Positions 51,251 through 62,797 of a DNA stretch of 64,000 bases are shown one piece after another. Below the pieces are notes generated by a model that did no database searches, was not told the origin of the DNA, and worked only from the letters and a program-made list of their open reading frames with translations. The stretch spans positions 27,150,258 through 27,214,257 of the forward strand of contig CM055817.1 of NCBI GenBank assembly GCA_029582265.1, read 5' to 3'. A program made the translations under genes and the position numbers. Source of the stretch: Zoroaster sp. YZ-2022 (lineage: Eukaryota > Echinodermata > Asteroidea > Forcipulatida > Zoroasteridae). Every line of letters begins with the position of its first letter. The first letter of the stretch is position 1.

Positions 51251-52288
51251 ATGTTTTACTTCAGTGTGATTCTCCTGATGGCATGCGCAATAGCCTCACT
51301 TAATGTTAACGGGTTGAGAGACTATCATAAAAGAGATTTACTGTTTAATTACCTAGCAAGAAAGAAAATTGCTGTGATATGCCTTCAGGAGACCCACAGT
51401 GTAGAGGCTGATGAGATGGTTTGGCGACAACAATGGGGAGGGGACATTTATTTTAGCCACGGCACGACAAATAGTCGAGGTGTGGCACTTTTAACGTCGA
51501 ACAAAAGTGGCATATCATTAACTAACTATCAGGGTGATAAAAATGGAAGGTGGGTCAAAGGGGACATCCATATTCACGAAAACACAATTTCTCTCTTCTC
51601 AGTGTATGCGCCAAACTTGATTGTCGAAAGAAACCTCTTCTTTAAAGAAATTGAAAATTTATTTCAAAAAAATCTATTAAATGATAATTGTATTATAGCT
51701 GGTGATCTAAACTGTCAAATCGACAATACAGAAATAAGTGACAGCAGTAGAAATGTTTTACTTAATTTTATACAGTCATACGGCTTAATTGATCTTGGGA
51801 AAACCTTCCATGAAACCACACAAAGTACTTTTTATCATAAAGGCCTAAGGAAAAAAAGTCGAATTGATTACATTCTGGCATCCGAAAACATTGCACCAAA
51901 AATAAAACAAATATCTGTTGAACCAACCAGCTTATCCGATCATAATACAATTATTGTTCGAATTGAAAATTTTCTAATAGAAAAAGGACCTGGAAGGTGG
52001 ATATGTGGAAAAGAACTGCTGACAGATGAAATTTGTAAACAAAAAATACAGTGGTTTTGGAATTTTTGGAAAACACAAAAAACTAAGTACAAAGATATTA
52101 TGGAGTGGTGGGATCTTGGAAAGAATAGACTTAAAGAAATTATGAAAGCAGGGGAGAAGGCAAAATATTTTGAACGTAGGAAGGAAAAGTATCAACTAGA
52201 TCAAAAATATGAATTTCTTGTCAGTAATCCTGATATTACAAATAAGCCCGAACTGGACGATATTGAGAAAAAAATTAAAAGCATTTGA
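51251..52288 (+). CDS. Tx1-group ORF2 N-terminus: APE endonuclease
   Basis: 345 codons. Endonuclease motifs are ASLNVNGLRD, VICLQETHS, GVALLTSNKSG, FSVYAPN, IIAGDLNCQI, RIDYILAS and SLSDHNTI, i.e. the complete set of catalytic and metal-binding Asn, Glu, Asp and His positions. The likely start is the internal Met at 51278 (MACAIASLNVNG), 68 bp after the end of ORF1. A TGA at 52286-52288 interrupts a frame that otherwise continues in phase (KKRMGKAKLQLH, then GEKPTKYFFEAVKQQ) to a TAA near 52405, so the separation from the reverse transcriptase is by mutation. Confidence 0.9.
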   Translation: MFYFSVILLMACAIASLNVNGLRDYHKRDLLFNYLARKKIAVICLQETHSVEADEMVWRQQWGGDIYFSHGTTNSRGVALLTSNKSGISLTNYQGDKNGRWVKGDIHIHENTISLFSVYAPNLIVERNLFFKEIENLFQKNLLNDNCIIAGDLNCQIDNTEISDSSRNVLLNFIQSYGLIDLGKTFHETTQSTFYHKGLRKKSRIDYILASENIAPKIKQISVEPTSLSDHNTIIVRIENFLIEKGPGRWICGKELLTDEICKQKIQWFWNFWKTQKTKYKDIMEWWDLGKNRLKEIMKAGEKAKYFERRKEKYQLDQKYEFLVSNPDITNKPELDDIEKKIKSI

Positions 52289-52456
52289 AGAAAAGAATGG
52301 GAAAAGCAAAACTCCAACTCCATACAAATAAACAAATACATGGTGAAAAACCTACCAAATACTTCTTTGAAGCAGTCAAACAACAGAGAGACAATTTAAC
52401 TATATAAATGTTTTAACAATTGAAAAAGGAGATTTCTTAGACAATACGACACAATT

Positions 52457-53228
52457 ATGAAACATGTTAAATGGTATTATACGGAGCTTTTCTCTTCTGA
52501 CAAAACAAACAACCATCATATGCAAAAAAAATTGCGAAATTTTAAACCAATTCAGTTTGAAGAGGAAATGGTTACAAACATTGAAAAGGAAATTGAGGTG
52601 AATGAACTGCACGAAGCACTCCTTGAAATGAATAGAGATAAAGCTCCGGGCTTAGACGGACTAACCGTAGAGTTTTATGTAAGCTTTTGGGAAGTAATTA
52701 AAAACGATTTTGTAGAATTGGTAAATTATTGTAAATTAAAAAAGAGACTTCCGAATTCAATGAACACCGCACTCGTTAGAATTATATATAAGAACAAAGG
52801 ACAGAGGGAAAATTTAAAAAATTGGCGACCAATAAGCCTTCTTAATGTAGATTATAAAATTGTAACAAAATGTCTTACAAAGCGTCTATGTAAACTTATG
52901 CCTTACTTGATCAATGAAAATCAAACTTGCGGGGTCAAAGGTAGAAATATACATGACAATTTAATGGTGATAAGGGATGCCATAGATTACGTTAATTTAA
53001 ATAACAAAGCAGCAGCGATAATAAACATTGATCAGGAAAAGGCATTTGATCGAATTGAATGGAGGTACATGTACGCAACAATGGAGGCAATGGGAGTCCC
53101 AGGTGGTCTAATAGAATGGATTAAGACTATTTACAGCAACCCGTTATCCACAATTAATGTCAACAATTTCTTTACTGAGCCCATACGAGTCACAAGAGGG
53201 ATAAGACAAGGGTGCCCAATGTCTCCAT
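52457..53228 (+). pseudogene. Tx1-group ORF2 reverse transcriptase, part 1
   Basis: Fingers and motifs up to motif B: NRDKAPGLDGLTVEFY, NWRPISLLNVDYKI, motif A INIDQEKAFDRIEW with the catalytic Asp, and motif B TRGIRQGCPMSP. Coding stops being homologous at 53229, where the 4.8-kb insertion begins; motif B resumes at 58006. Confidence 0.9.
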
Positions 53229-53247
53229 ACGAGTCACAAGAGGAACT
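53201..53247. repeat. 5' insertion junction with 28-bp target duplication and 44-bp tandem copy
   Basis: CCATACGAGTCACAAGAGG occurs at 53181-53199 and again at 53225-53243, 44 bp apart, the second copy butting onto the insert. CCAT at the end of the target repeat overlaps the start of the second copy. It looks like either template slippage during insertion or a pre-existing 44-bp tandem duplication. Confidence 0.8.
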
Positions 53248-55540
53248 AGAGCTTAAGTGTTTGTTAGAACAAACACACGGTGTTCGAGTCAACTTCCGGT
53301 TCAATCAAATTATCATCGATGATGTCAATATCATATTGTGCAAGGGTTTATCATCTTTTATAATAACAATATCAATTTCATATTCAAAAGACATATCAAT
53401 TTTGCGTTAGAATGTGTTGAATTTGAACTTCCTGTTTGGACAGGAAGTAAAGGTCACATTAGGTGGTTTGAAGGTCATATATGACCTCCTCATGATTATG
53501 AAAAAATAACAAATTTGTCAACTTGTACATTAAATTGAAGCTATGAGATATGACCTTTAAAATTTGTAAAATCGTTACTTCGTGTGCCACTAATTGGACC
53601 ATTGGCAAGCATTTATGGTAACTCATTTCACAAGAATTACAAGCTATTAATGTAAGGAATTCAATTGTGTTTTTTGTTTTCTAATAGGTCATTTAGTTCT
53701 TGAGATATTGGCTGTTGAACTTGGAAATGTGAGATTTAAGCAGTAAATTAGAAATTAACAAGTGTGACTTGGAAACACAATGTTTTTATTTTAAATATTG
53801 ACACTAGCCCAACACATGCTTTTCAAAAACCATGCTAGATGATAAATCAACATTAAAAATCACTCATATGAAAATAGTTTGCCAGGGTTGTAGGTAGCCA
53901 GATCAACCTATTCAACGTTATTATGGGCATAAAGTCACAAAGTTGATTTAGGATAGAAGAGGACTACATGTATAGTAACTGGATTAAACTTGGCTGCAAA
54001 TTCAAAGAGCAGGAAGTGTGGGTTAAATTGTTTGGGGGAGTTGGGGGTTACTGACGACACTGAAGCATGGAAGACCATATAAATATTTCCCCTTTCCTTT
54101 CCTTCAGCTAATTAGCCTTTCATTAGAAAACAAGCTTATAACTACTACATGATAAAGTTGGAAGAAAGCTTGCATCCGTGCTTTCCATCTTCCACTGCCC
54201 CCCGCAGAAGAGTTTTTGTCAAAAAGTAAATAATTCCCAATTCAAACAAAATTAAATGTAATTATATCCACTGGATCAAATCTGATAATTGGTTGCCCTT
54301 TTAGATTTAAATGAAGCCAACATTGGTATTTATCTCTTGGTATTAAGTCTTGTACAAAAATAAATTTAATCTTTATTTATAATATACTTCACTTTCAGGT
54401 TAAGTTTATAACAAAAATATAATGATAAATTGACAATGATAGTGACACTGTAGTCAAGCATCTCCTTATTGTGACATGCTTATAAACTGTCTTTGTTTTC
54501 ACCTATACCGCAAACAATTAAAACATTATTTATAAAATTTGAAAACAAATTATACATTGATTTTTAACTTTTCAAGGTTGTACACATGATTGGCAAAATG
54601 TCTGTAAAGATCAGATGCCATTTTGTACATAAATTGTTAGACATTGAAATAATCAAAGAGTTGTATGGGTGCTTGTAAATTGCTAATAAAGCAATGAAAT
54701 ACATATTTATTTTAACTGTCTGTTGGGTTTCATGACTTGACTTTTGTGGTTACACACTTCCCTCCCCCACAATCAATTGATACCACTTTGTTGACCTGTT
54801 TAACCTACTTGTAACCAATCTAGAAATGAGGGTACATGGTCTTACACATGTAACAAGTGAAATGACTTCAGTGTAAATGAACCCAACCATGATCCTTTGT
54901 TGACAAGAAAACAGAATCAATCTGCATTTATAATAAATGTACTCTCTGTATGTACGATTTAGTGATAGTTCAGAATGGGTGACATTCAGGGATTGTCATT
55001 GGAATCGGTAATTTTGGAATAAAATGTCTGCCCCCTCCCCCCAAGTTCTTGGTGATGGCATGTACAGCCACTGGTGATGAACCAACATATTTTTTTTTTT
55101 TTTTTAATTCTTTTTTTTAAAATTCTTTGGTCTATCATTGCAGAGAAATTTCAGAGAAGTTCTAATTTATGTGAATGAGGAAAATAATATGTCACAGTGA
55201 ACATGCTGTAACAAATAATAGGAAGGTTTTATAAGTACATGGACCAAGAATAAAGTATTTAAAAATTCAGATAAGTTCTAATTTATGTGAATGGGGAAAA
55301 TAGTGTATAATTTTGGAGTAGCTGGACCATTAAAATTGAAAAGGGCATTGGTTTGTTTTCAAAATTGCACACAATTATTCTTGACAATGTGTAATAAATT
55401 AAAGAAATGTTCTCGCACGAAACTCTCATCAAAAGAGAAAGGAATTTAAGGAAATTGCAGAGTCTCATATACTCATATAATTTCATGTGATTGTGATGTG
55501 AGTGATGTCTGAGAGAGGCCTCGGGGAGCAGGACCTACAA

Positions 55541-56968
55541 TAGCCCCACCAGTGTGGCACGGACCTGTATCCTTAGCCACACGTTGGTCTCATTGCCGCT
55601 AACGGCGGGGTTTCCTAGGAATTTTCTAAATTCCAGGCGCTGAAATTGACGATATTTACAACTATTTTGACAGGCTAGATATGTTCCTTACATGTTGAAC
55701 TATCTAGGCGCCCCCCAAAAAATGGTTATTTTACTTACATTTCGTCTCATATAGGCCCGAAAAAATTACAAGACGATCGGCATTGTGTTTCAACGAGGAC
55801 GTCCATTTTGAATGTATGAAGAGTGTGTGAATGGGAAAACAACTTTACGACGGCTGTTTTATGTGTGCACATACTTGCTCATAATAGCGCGAAGTATTCT
55901 GTTTTGGGGTTGCACGTGTTGTCGGTAGTCAGAGCATTTTTATGTGCTAAAATGTGATATAAAATGTGATATAACTAATATAGGCCTGTGTATAATTAAA
56001 ATGAAATATTAATAAATAAATAAAACATGCCCAGTTCCTGGATTCAATTATTTATTTAAATTACTATAATAAGTAGGGCATATTTACCAACCTACATATA
56101 TCGCAGAACCCGCTGCTATATAGGATTCTAGCCAGCCAATCGTCATCGGGGAAGCTCGGTGGTCGAGAGGTTAAGACGTCTGCACTAGTAAGCAGGAGGT
56201 CGTGGGTTCGAATCCCGCCCGAGTCCCGCCTGTGTAGTTTTTCACAGAGACTCGGAAAGCACCGAGTAATACAGTGCTATACACACGACGGTGTTTGGCA
56301 AAATTCAATCAATTGTCTATTTACCTTATGAATTTTATTTTGTTTGTGTCCACAATATAATTCAGCAAAAGAAAAATGTTTAAAACACCGTTGATTGACA
56401 GGCAATAATGATCGAATCAATTAAGTGTTTCATGTTTGAGGATATCGCTGATACTAGATAGCATATTGTTGTTTAACAAAATAATAATAGTAATAATATT
56501 ATCAGTATTATTGATAATGATGGATGGCCAAAATGTTAATAATTGGGCCCATTCCCTGTAGCACAGGAATTTTATTAAGAAATTCACGCCCCCAAATAGA
56601 CCCAAACCCCGCTTGAAGTGAACCATCTTTGCAATTTGTCTGTGCACACATAAAACAGCCGTCGTAAAGTTGTTTTCCCAATTCGCACACTCTTCATTCA
56701 AAATGGCCGTCCTCGTTGAAACACAATGCCGATCGTCTTGTAATTTTTTCGGGCCTATATATGAGACGAAATGTAAGTAAAATAACCTTTTTGGGGGGCG
56801 CCTAGATAGTTCAACATCTAAGGAACGTATCTAGCCTGTCAAAATAGTTGCAAATATCGTCAATTTCAGCGCCTGGAATTTAGAAAATTCCTAGAAAATC
56901 CCGCCGTTAGCGGCAATGAGACCAACGTGTGGCTAAGGATACAGGTCCGTGCCACACTGGTGGGGCTA
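55541..56968. mobile_element. 1428-bp MULE-like element with 330-bp inverted repeats
   Basis: Starts TAGCCCCACCAGTGTGGCAC and ends with its complement. The inverted repeats span 55541-55870 and 56641-56968 and are highly similar. A perfect 9-bp target duplication GACCTACAA flanks it (55532-55540, 56969-56977). The sister element at 62675-62682 has a single TTGTAGGT (complement of ACCTACAA) and no insert, giving the empty site. Long inverted repeats with a 9-bp duplication suggest a Mutator-like (MULE) nonautonomous element; this assignment is inference. No transposase is present. Confidence 0.85.
56153..56225 (+). tRNA. tRNA-like sequence or SINE head inside the MULE-like element
   Basis: A-box TGGTCGAGAGG and B-box GGGTTCGAATCCC are intact. 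The acceptor arms AGCTCGG and CCGAGTC pair at six of seven positions, counting one G-T wobble. The T-stem (GTGGG/CCCGC) pairs fully, and the anticodon stem TCTGC/GCAGG encloses an 8-nt loop containing CTAGTAA, one base too long for a normal tRNA-Thr(AGT)-like loop. Downstream CACCGAGTAATACAGTGC looks like a SINE body. A functional tRNA is unlikely. Confidence 0.5.
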
Positions 56969-57490
56969 GACCTACAAGTACATGTATTGTGTCATGAATA
57001 TTGTGCATTTTTCCTGTGAAATAATTGTCTATGTAAGTTTATTTGTATCTGAGAAGGGTACAAAATTAAGGAAAAGTGCAGTAAACAATCGCTAGGCTAC
57101 TTATTTAATTTGTGCACAAACTGAAGATTTTTGGAGAAAACAAAAATTACAAAATATATGGCATAAAATTTCTACTGAATAATTGCCATAACCTTAACAA
57201 CTGAATTTTCCTATCCTTATTTATTATTCTAAATACATTTTGGTGACATCTGTTCATATTTTGTTAGTTGTTTACTGTCCAAAGTATGTTCACGTAGGCC
57301 TAACTAACGTTAGTCATGTTAGTTAAACAGGCACAATGCAACGACGAATGGACAGCTTAAAAAATGGTTTTTCTTGTATAAAAACACGAAGATAAATATA
57401 GGAAATCCTCTTAAAAAGTAATTTCAAGATACTTACTCTTTTTATGACTGTGTACTGTTGGCGATCCATTTTTACAGCCTAAAAAATGAC

Positions 57491-57659
57491 GTCTGGGCCA
57501 TGGCACCACACACGCAAACAGCGTCGATATCGACTGCACATGCAGCTCCATTGCAACCAAATATCGTGTAATACACGATATTTGGTCACAATAGATCCAC
57601 ATGCACAATTGATATCGACGCCACCCGCGTGTGCTGTGCCCACTGCCCATGGCCCAGAC
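57491..57659. repeat. 169-bp imperfect palindrome in the Helitron-like element
   Basis: Outer arms GTCTGGGCCATGG / CCATGGCCCAGAC and inner arms from GCGTCGATATCGA to TGATATCGACGC enclose a central CCAAATATCGTGT-AAT-ACACGATATTTGG hairpin. The sister copy keeps the inner hairpin at 62054-62141 with different but still paired arm sequence. Confidence 0.85.
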
Positions 57660-57910
57660 TAGCGCCACGTATTGCGCCTTGCGGCGCTATACGATTATTG
57701 ATTCTTTCATGCAACGTATATGAAACGTTTTAAATATTTTACTTTTTAGCGTAATTCGACACCTGATGACGTAATCATGACGTCACAGAAAACGGTTTCG
57801 TCAGCTTGATATGTTCTGTTTATGTGTTAAGTTTGAAGGCTGTATATGCTTAGCAAGGATGCCTTTGTTGCCGGACAGTCGCCACTGAGAAAAAGAAGTA
57901 AAAAAAAAAC

Positions 57911-58006
57911 CAGTACAAAAACAATAGGTGTTCGCGCTGCGCTCTCGAACACCTAAAAAACAGTACAAAAACAATAGGTGTTCGCGCTGCGCTCTCGAAC
58001 ACCTAA
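57911..58006. repeat. tandemly duplicated 3' terminus, 50-bp unit
   Basis: CAGTACAAAAACAATAGGTG through the hairpin and CACCTAA occurs twice in tandem (57911-57960 and 57961-58006), so copy 1 carries two potential 3' ends. The sister copy at 61713 has one. Confidence 0.9.
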
Positions 58007-59841
58007 TAAGACAAGGGTGCCCAATGTCTCCATCGTTGTATGCCATCTGCGCGGAAGGACTCGCCAATATGATTAGAAATAATAAACTAATAAAAGGTCT
58101 GGAGCTGCCGAAACAAGATATTGTTAAAATAATACAACACGCTGATGATATGAGCATATTTATCACACAGGATTCAGATTTTGAAAATTTGGAATATATT
58201 TTTTACACATACAGTGAAGGATCTGGTTCTAAAATTAATGCCCAAAAAACCCGAGGACTGTGGTTGGGAAAATGGAAAAATAGGGAAGAGAAACCAGGAA
58301 ATTTCGAATGGACGAACCATAAATTGAAAGTATTGGGCATTTATTTTGGAAACGAAGTCAAGCCAGAAGAAAATTGGGATGAAAAAATTCACAAAGCAAA
58401 AAAATTACTGAATAGATGGAAAGGAAGATCCTTGACAATGAAGGCTAAATCGGTGGTAGTTAATTGTCTTGTAGGTAGCAGTTTGGCTTATTTTGGTTCT
58501 GTGATCTCGTGTCCAGATCACCTGATCAAGAAATTAAACGATGTAATTTGGGAATTTTATTGGTCGGGGGGACCGGACAAGATGAAAAGGGATACAATAA
58601 GGGGACCAAACACAAAAGGTGGGACGGGACTTATTAATGTAGAGTTTAAACTGAGGGCCTTAAAACTGCAATGGCTTAGAAAATATACCCAAAAGGGGGG
58701 AATTTGGAAAACGTATTTGACTATTGGATTGGTAGGGCAAGTGGAGACGACAAACTTGGCTGGTTTATCTTGAACTATTATAAACGGATTAGTCCGGAAA
58801 CGCCGTCTTTTTATAGAGACGTCATTAATGCCTTTATAAAATCAAGCGGCAGTGTACAATTTGACTTTAGTTGTATAAATGAAGCATATTGTACACCCTT
58901 ATGGAATAACTCTGTGATTACGGGAGGCGGAACGTTATTAGACTCAAACATTTTAAAGAAATATGGAATAATTAACTTAAGACATGTTGTTAAAGACCAA
59001 CATTTCATTTCCTTTAAGGAGCTATCGAAGAGGTGTAATATTAGAAAAATAAACGCGGGAAGAATATTAGCACGGCTAAGAAAAGGAATAATTGAAAAAA
59101 TGTGTGAAGGAAAATAGAGAAGGACCCGCTAATCATTTGTGTAACTCTCTGTATATTAACTTAGAAGGGACTCAATGGCCCATATCCAAGGTCTCGGTTA
59201 AAAATGTATATTGCAGTCTAATAAGTACTGCTTTTATACCACCACAAGCTCAAATGAAGTGGCAAATTAAATTTAAAATAAGTAGAAACCTAAATTGGGA
59301 CGAAATTTGGCAGAAAGCTTGCAATAGAATTTTAGAACACAGGGATAAAGATTTATGGTTTCGACTAAGAAACAGGATATTACCCACAAAAGATAAGTTG
59401 TTCAAAATGGAGAAGGTAGAAGACAACAAATGTGGACTTTGCAAAACAGAAATTGAAACTATAGAACATCTCTTTATTTATTGTAACAAAACTTGGTCAT
59501 CGTGGATTTACATAGAAAACTTATTGAGGATTTACAGTGGTAATAAGCATTTCTATATGAATGATAGCAACCGAATCCTGGGTTATGGAGAAAATGTGAC
59601 AGATGTTGCTTTATTATTAATTGCGAAACTACACAAAATTATATGGGTAACCAGGTGTTATAACTTAGGAGTAAAAGAACAAATAAAATGTGAAGACTTA
59701 GAGTTTATTTACAGAAAGAGCATTAAAAATATGCTCGAATTAGAGAAGGGTAGACTTTCTAAAAACGAATTCCTTATAATGTATGGCAAAAATAATGCTA
59801 TGTGTAAAGTCATAGATGGAAATATACAGATATCAATTTGA
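58006..59841 (+). pseudogene. Tx1-group ORF2 reverse transcriptase part 2 and C-terminal zinc finger
   Basis: It restarts inside motif B (RQGCPMSPSLYAICAEGL) and reaches motif C as QHADDMSIF, with the Asp pair intact but His in place of the usual Tyr or Phe. The thumb and connection follow (LKVLGIYFG, NRWKGRSLTMKAKS, FYWSGGPDKMKR). Frame changes occur near 58710 and near 59100. The last piece carries the zf-RVT motif CGLCKTEIETIEHLFIYC (CX2C...HX4C) and ends with TGA at 59839-59841. Confidence 0.88.
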
Positions 59842-60680
<839 letters not shown>

Positions 60681-61394
60681 TACTAATATGGCAGGGGTTC
60701 CCCTACCCCGAGTACGGTGTAAGTAGTGCAGCGACAACGGTATTTCCCATTGTATAGTATCATACAAAATGTAGAGTAACCCATAACAGCATATTAGTCT
60801 TATTATAATAGAAGTGATTAGACCAGGTATCCAGACTGCAGGTACCTTGATTAAAATGGCCAATACGAGTAGCTTAATTGTAGTGCATTTGAGTTGAAAG
60901 ATGGAATGTTCCATTTAACGAGGTGAAGCTGAGTTGAATGGAACATTCCATCTTTCAACAAATGAAAATATTCTCTCCATTGCACGAATACAAAACATTA
61001 TTTGTTTTATATAACATCCAAGTAGATCTTTGTCATTTGATTGGAGGATAAAACTATGAGAATAAACAAATATACAAGATTGTATTCTGGCATCCACTAC
61101 TTTATTTTTCGGCTTATGGCGCACGGTTTGCTTGAATGGCTGTGTCGAATGGAACCAAAATGCACGGTTTATGACGTAGCCATGTAATGGTTTGATTAAT
61201 GAATGCTGCGTGACCTACAATCCTCAAATCAAATGACAAGGATCGACTTGGGCGTTATATAAAGCGTCATAGGGTCATTCCATGCCCACTCATCCATAGG
61301 TTGTCAGTGATCGACTCAGATTTTGTTGATTTCCGAGATATGGCCGCCTGAACAATGTAGCCACGCCTCCATTTTCTCTCTATTTATTATTATA
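60681..61394. other. no gene recognised
   Basis: No exon supported. It contains a perfect inverted repeat (60893-60959, listed separately). Confidence 0.4.
60893..60959. repeat. perfect 23-bp inverted repeat, 21-nt loop
   Basis: Arms 60893-60915 and 60937-60959 are exact complements, reading GTTGAAAGATGGAATG and onward. Each arm holds a GAAnnTTC motif (GGAATGTTCC / GGAACATTCC). Confidence 0.9.
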
Positions 61395-61712
61395 AATTTT
61401 TGCTGGCTGAACAAAAGTCAAAACATTCTTGGGGTGACAGATCTTTTGAAGATGTGGCTCCACGCCTTTGGAATGATTTACCTCTGTACATTCGTGAATC
61501 TCAATCTGTTTACACCTTCAAGAGTATTTATTGCCTATAAGGACTACTAACATTCATTTATGCATTTTTATTCTTTTGTTTAGTATTATATTGCATTTGC
61601 TATTGTATTGTTATGCTATTGTATGATTTCTTGTTTACTGTAAAGCGCCTTGAGCACTTCTTGGTGGATATGTGCGCATTATAAATCTTCTGTATTATTA
61701 TTATAATTATTA
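61395..61712 (+). pseudogene. 5'-truncated CR1/L2-group LINE, protein C-terminus and 3' tail
   Basis: WGDRSFEDVAPRLWNDLP followed by YTFKSIYCL and TAA (about 61430-61547) is the conserved C-terminal block also seen in the LINE at 45725-46009. The 3' part holds GCGCCTTGAGCACTTCTTGG and ends in an ATT-rich tail. The Helitron-like copy 2 is inserted in that tail. Confidence 0.75.
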
Positions 61713-62053
61713 TTAGGTGTTCGAAAGCGCAGCGCGAACACCTATTGTTTTTGTACTGTTTTTTTTTTTTTTACTTCTTAATCTCAGTGGCGACTGTCCG
61801 GCAACAAAGGCATCCTTGCAAAGCATTTACAGCCTTCAAACTTAACACATGAACAGAACATAACAAGCTGACGAAACCGTTTTCTGTGACGTCATGATTA
61901 CGTCATCAGGTGTCGAATTACGCTAAAAAGTAAAATATTTAAAACGTTTCATATACGTTGCATGAATAAATTAAACGTTGCATGAATAAATTAAAGATCG
62001 TTTTGCGCCGCAAGGCGCAATACGAGGCGCTAGTTTACACGCGTTATTAGGCA

Positions 62054-62141
62054 GTCGATCTCGATTGTATAGATGTAACCAAACATCGTGTACTACACGA
62101 TATTTGGTTACAATGGAGCTGCATGTACAATCGAGATCGAC
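62054..62141. repeat. conserved hairpin in Helitron-like copy 2
   Basis: Arms GTCGATCTCGATTGTA and TACAATCGAGATCGAC pair perfectly at the ends. The centre has ACATCGTGTA-CTACACGATAT. The equivalent of the 57521-57621 hairpin. Confidence 0.8.
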
Positions 62142-62797
62142 GCTGTTTCGTATATGTGTTGCCCGTGGATCGCCAATACGGTCATAAAGAGTAAGTATCT
62201 TTTGATAGGTTACTTTTTTGATAGGTTACTTTAAGTTACTTTTTGATAGGATTTCCTGTATTTATCTTCGTGTTTTTATACAAGAAAAAACATGTTTTAA
62301 GCTGTCCATTCGTCGTTGCATTGTGCCTGTTTAACTAACAATAACATGGCTAACGTTAGTTAGGCCTACATGAACATACTTTGGACAGTAAACAACTAAC
62401 AAAATATGAACAGATGTCACCAAAATGTATTTAGAATATAAATAAGGATAGGAAAATTCAGTTAAGGTTATGGTAATTTTAGTAGAAATTTTATGCCATA
62501 TATTTTGTAATTTTGTTTTCTCCAAAATCTTCAGTTTGTGCACAAATTAAATAGGTAGCCTAGTGATTGTTTAGTGCACTTTTCCTTAATTTTGTACCCT
62601 TCTCAGATACAAAACTTACATAGACAATTATTTCTCAGGAAAAATGCACAATATTCATGACACAATACATGTACTTGTAGGTATTGCTCCTGAGGCCTCT
62701 CTCACTAGACATCTCTCACTATCACATGGAATTATAAGTATAGTGAGTATATGTGACTGGCAATTTCCTTAAATACCTTTCTCTTTAGATGTGAGTT

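Larger units (their letters stand above)
53229..58005 (+). mobile_element. 4.8-kb noncoding element with Helitron-like 3' end, copy 1
   Basis: Inserted in motif B of the Tx1 reverse transcriptase. The 3' end has a perfect 9-bp hairpin (AGGTGTTCG ... CGAACACCT) followed by CTAA and then T, the CTRR^T form of Helitrons. A 10-bp inverted match GGTGTTCGAG / CTCGAACACC links 53279-53288 to 57994-58003, and a 9-bp hairpin (GTGTTTGTT-AG-AACAAACAC) lies at 53257-53276. No protein is encoded. A 28-bp target segment is present on both sides (53201-53228 and 58006-58033), which Helitrons do not normally make. A related inverted copy starts at 61713. Helitron identity is plausible, not proved. Confidence 0.6.

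Noticed and set aside
57760..57800. CRE-like TGACGTCA sites, conserved in both Helitron-like copies
   Set aside because: Conservation is explained by shared element ancestry; no promoter evidence.
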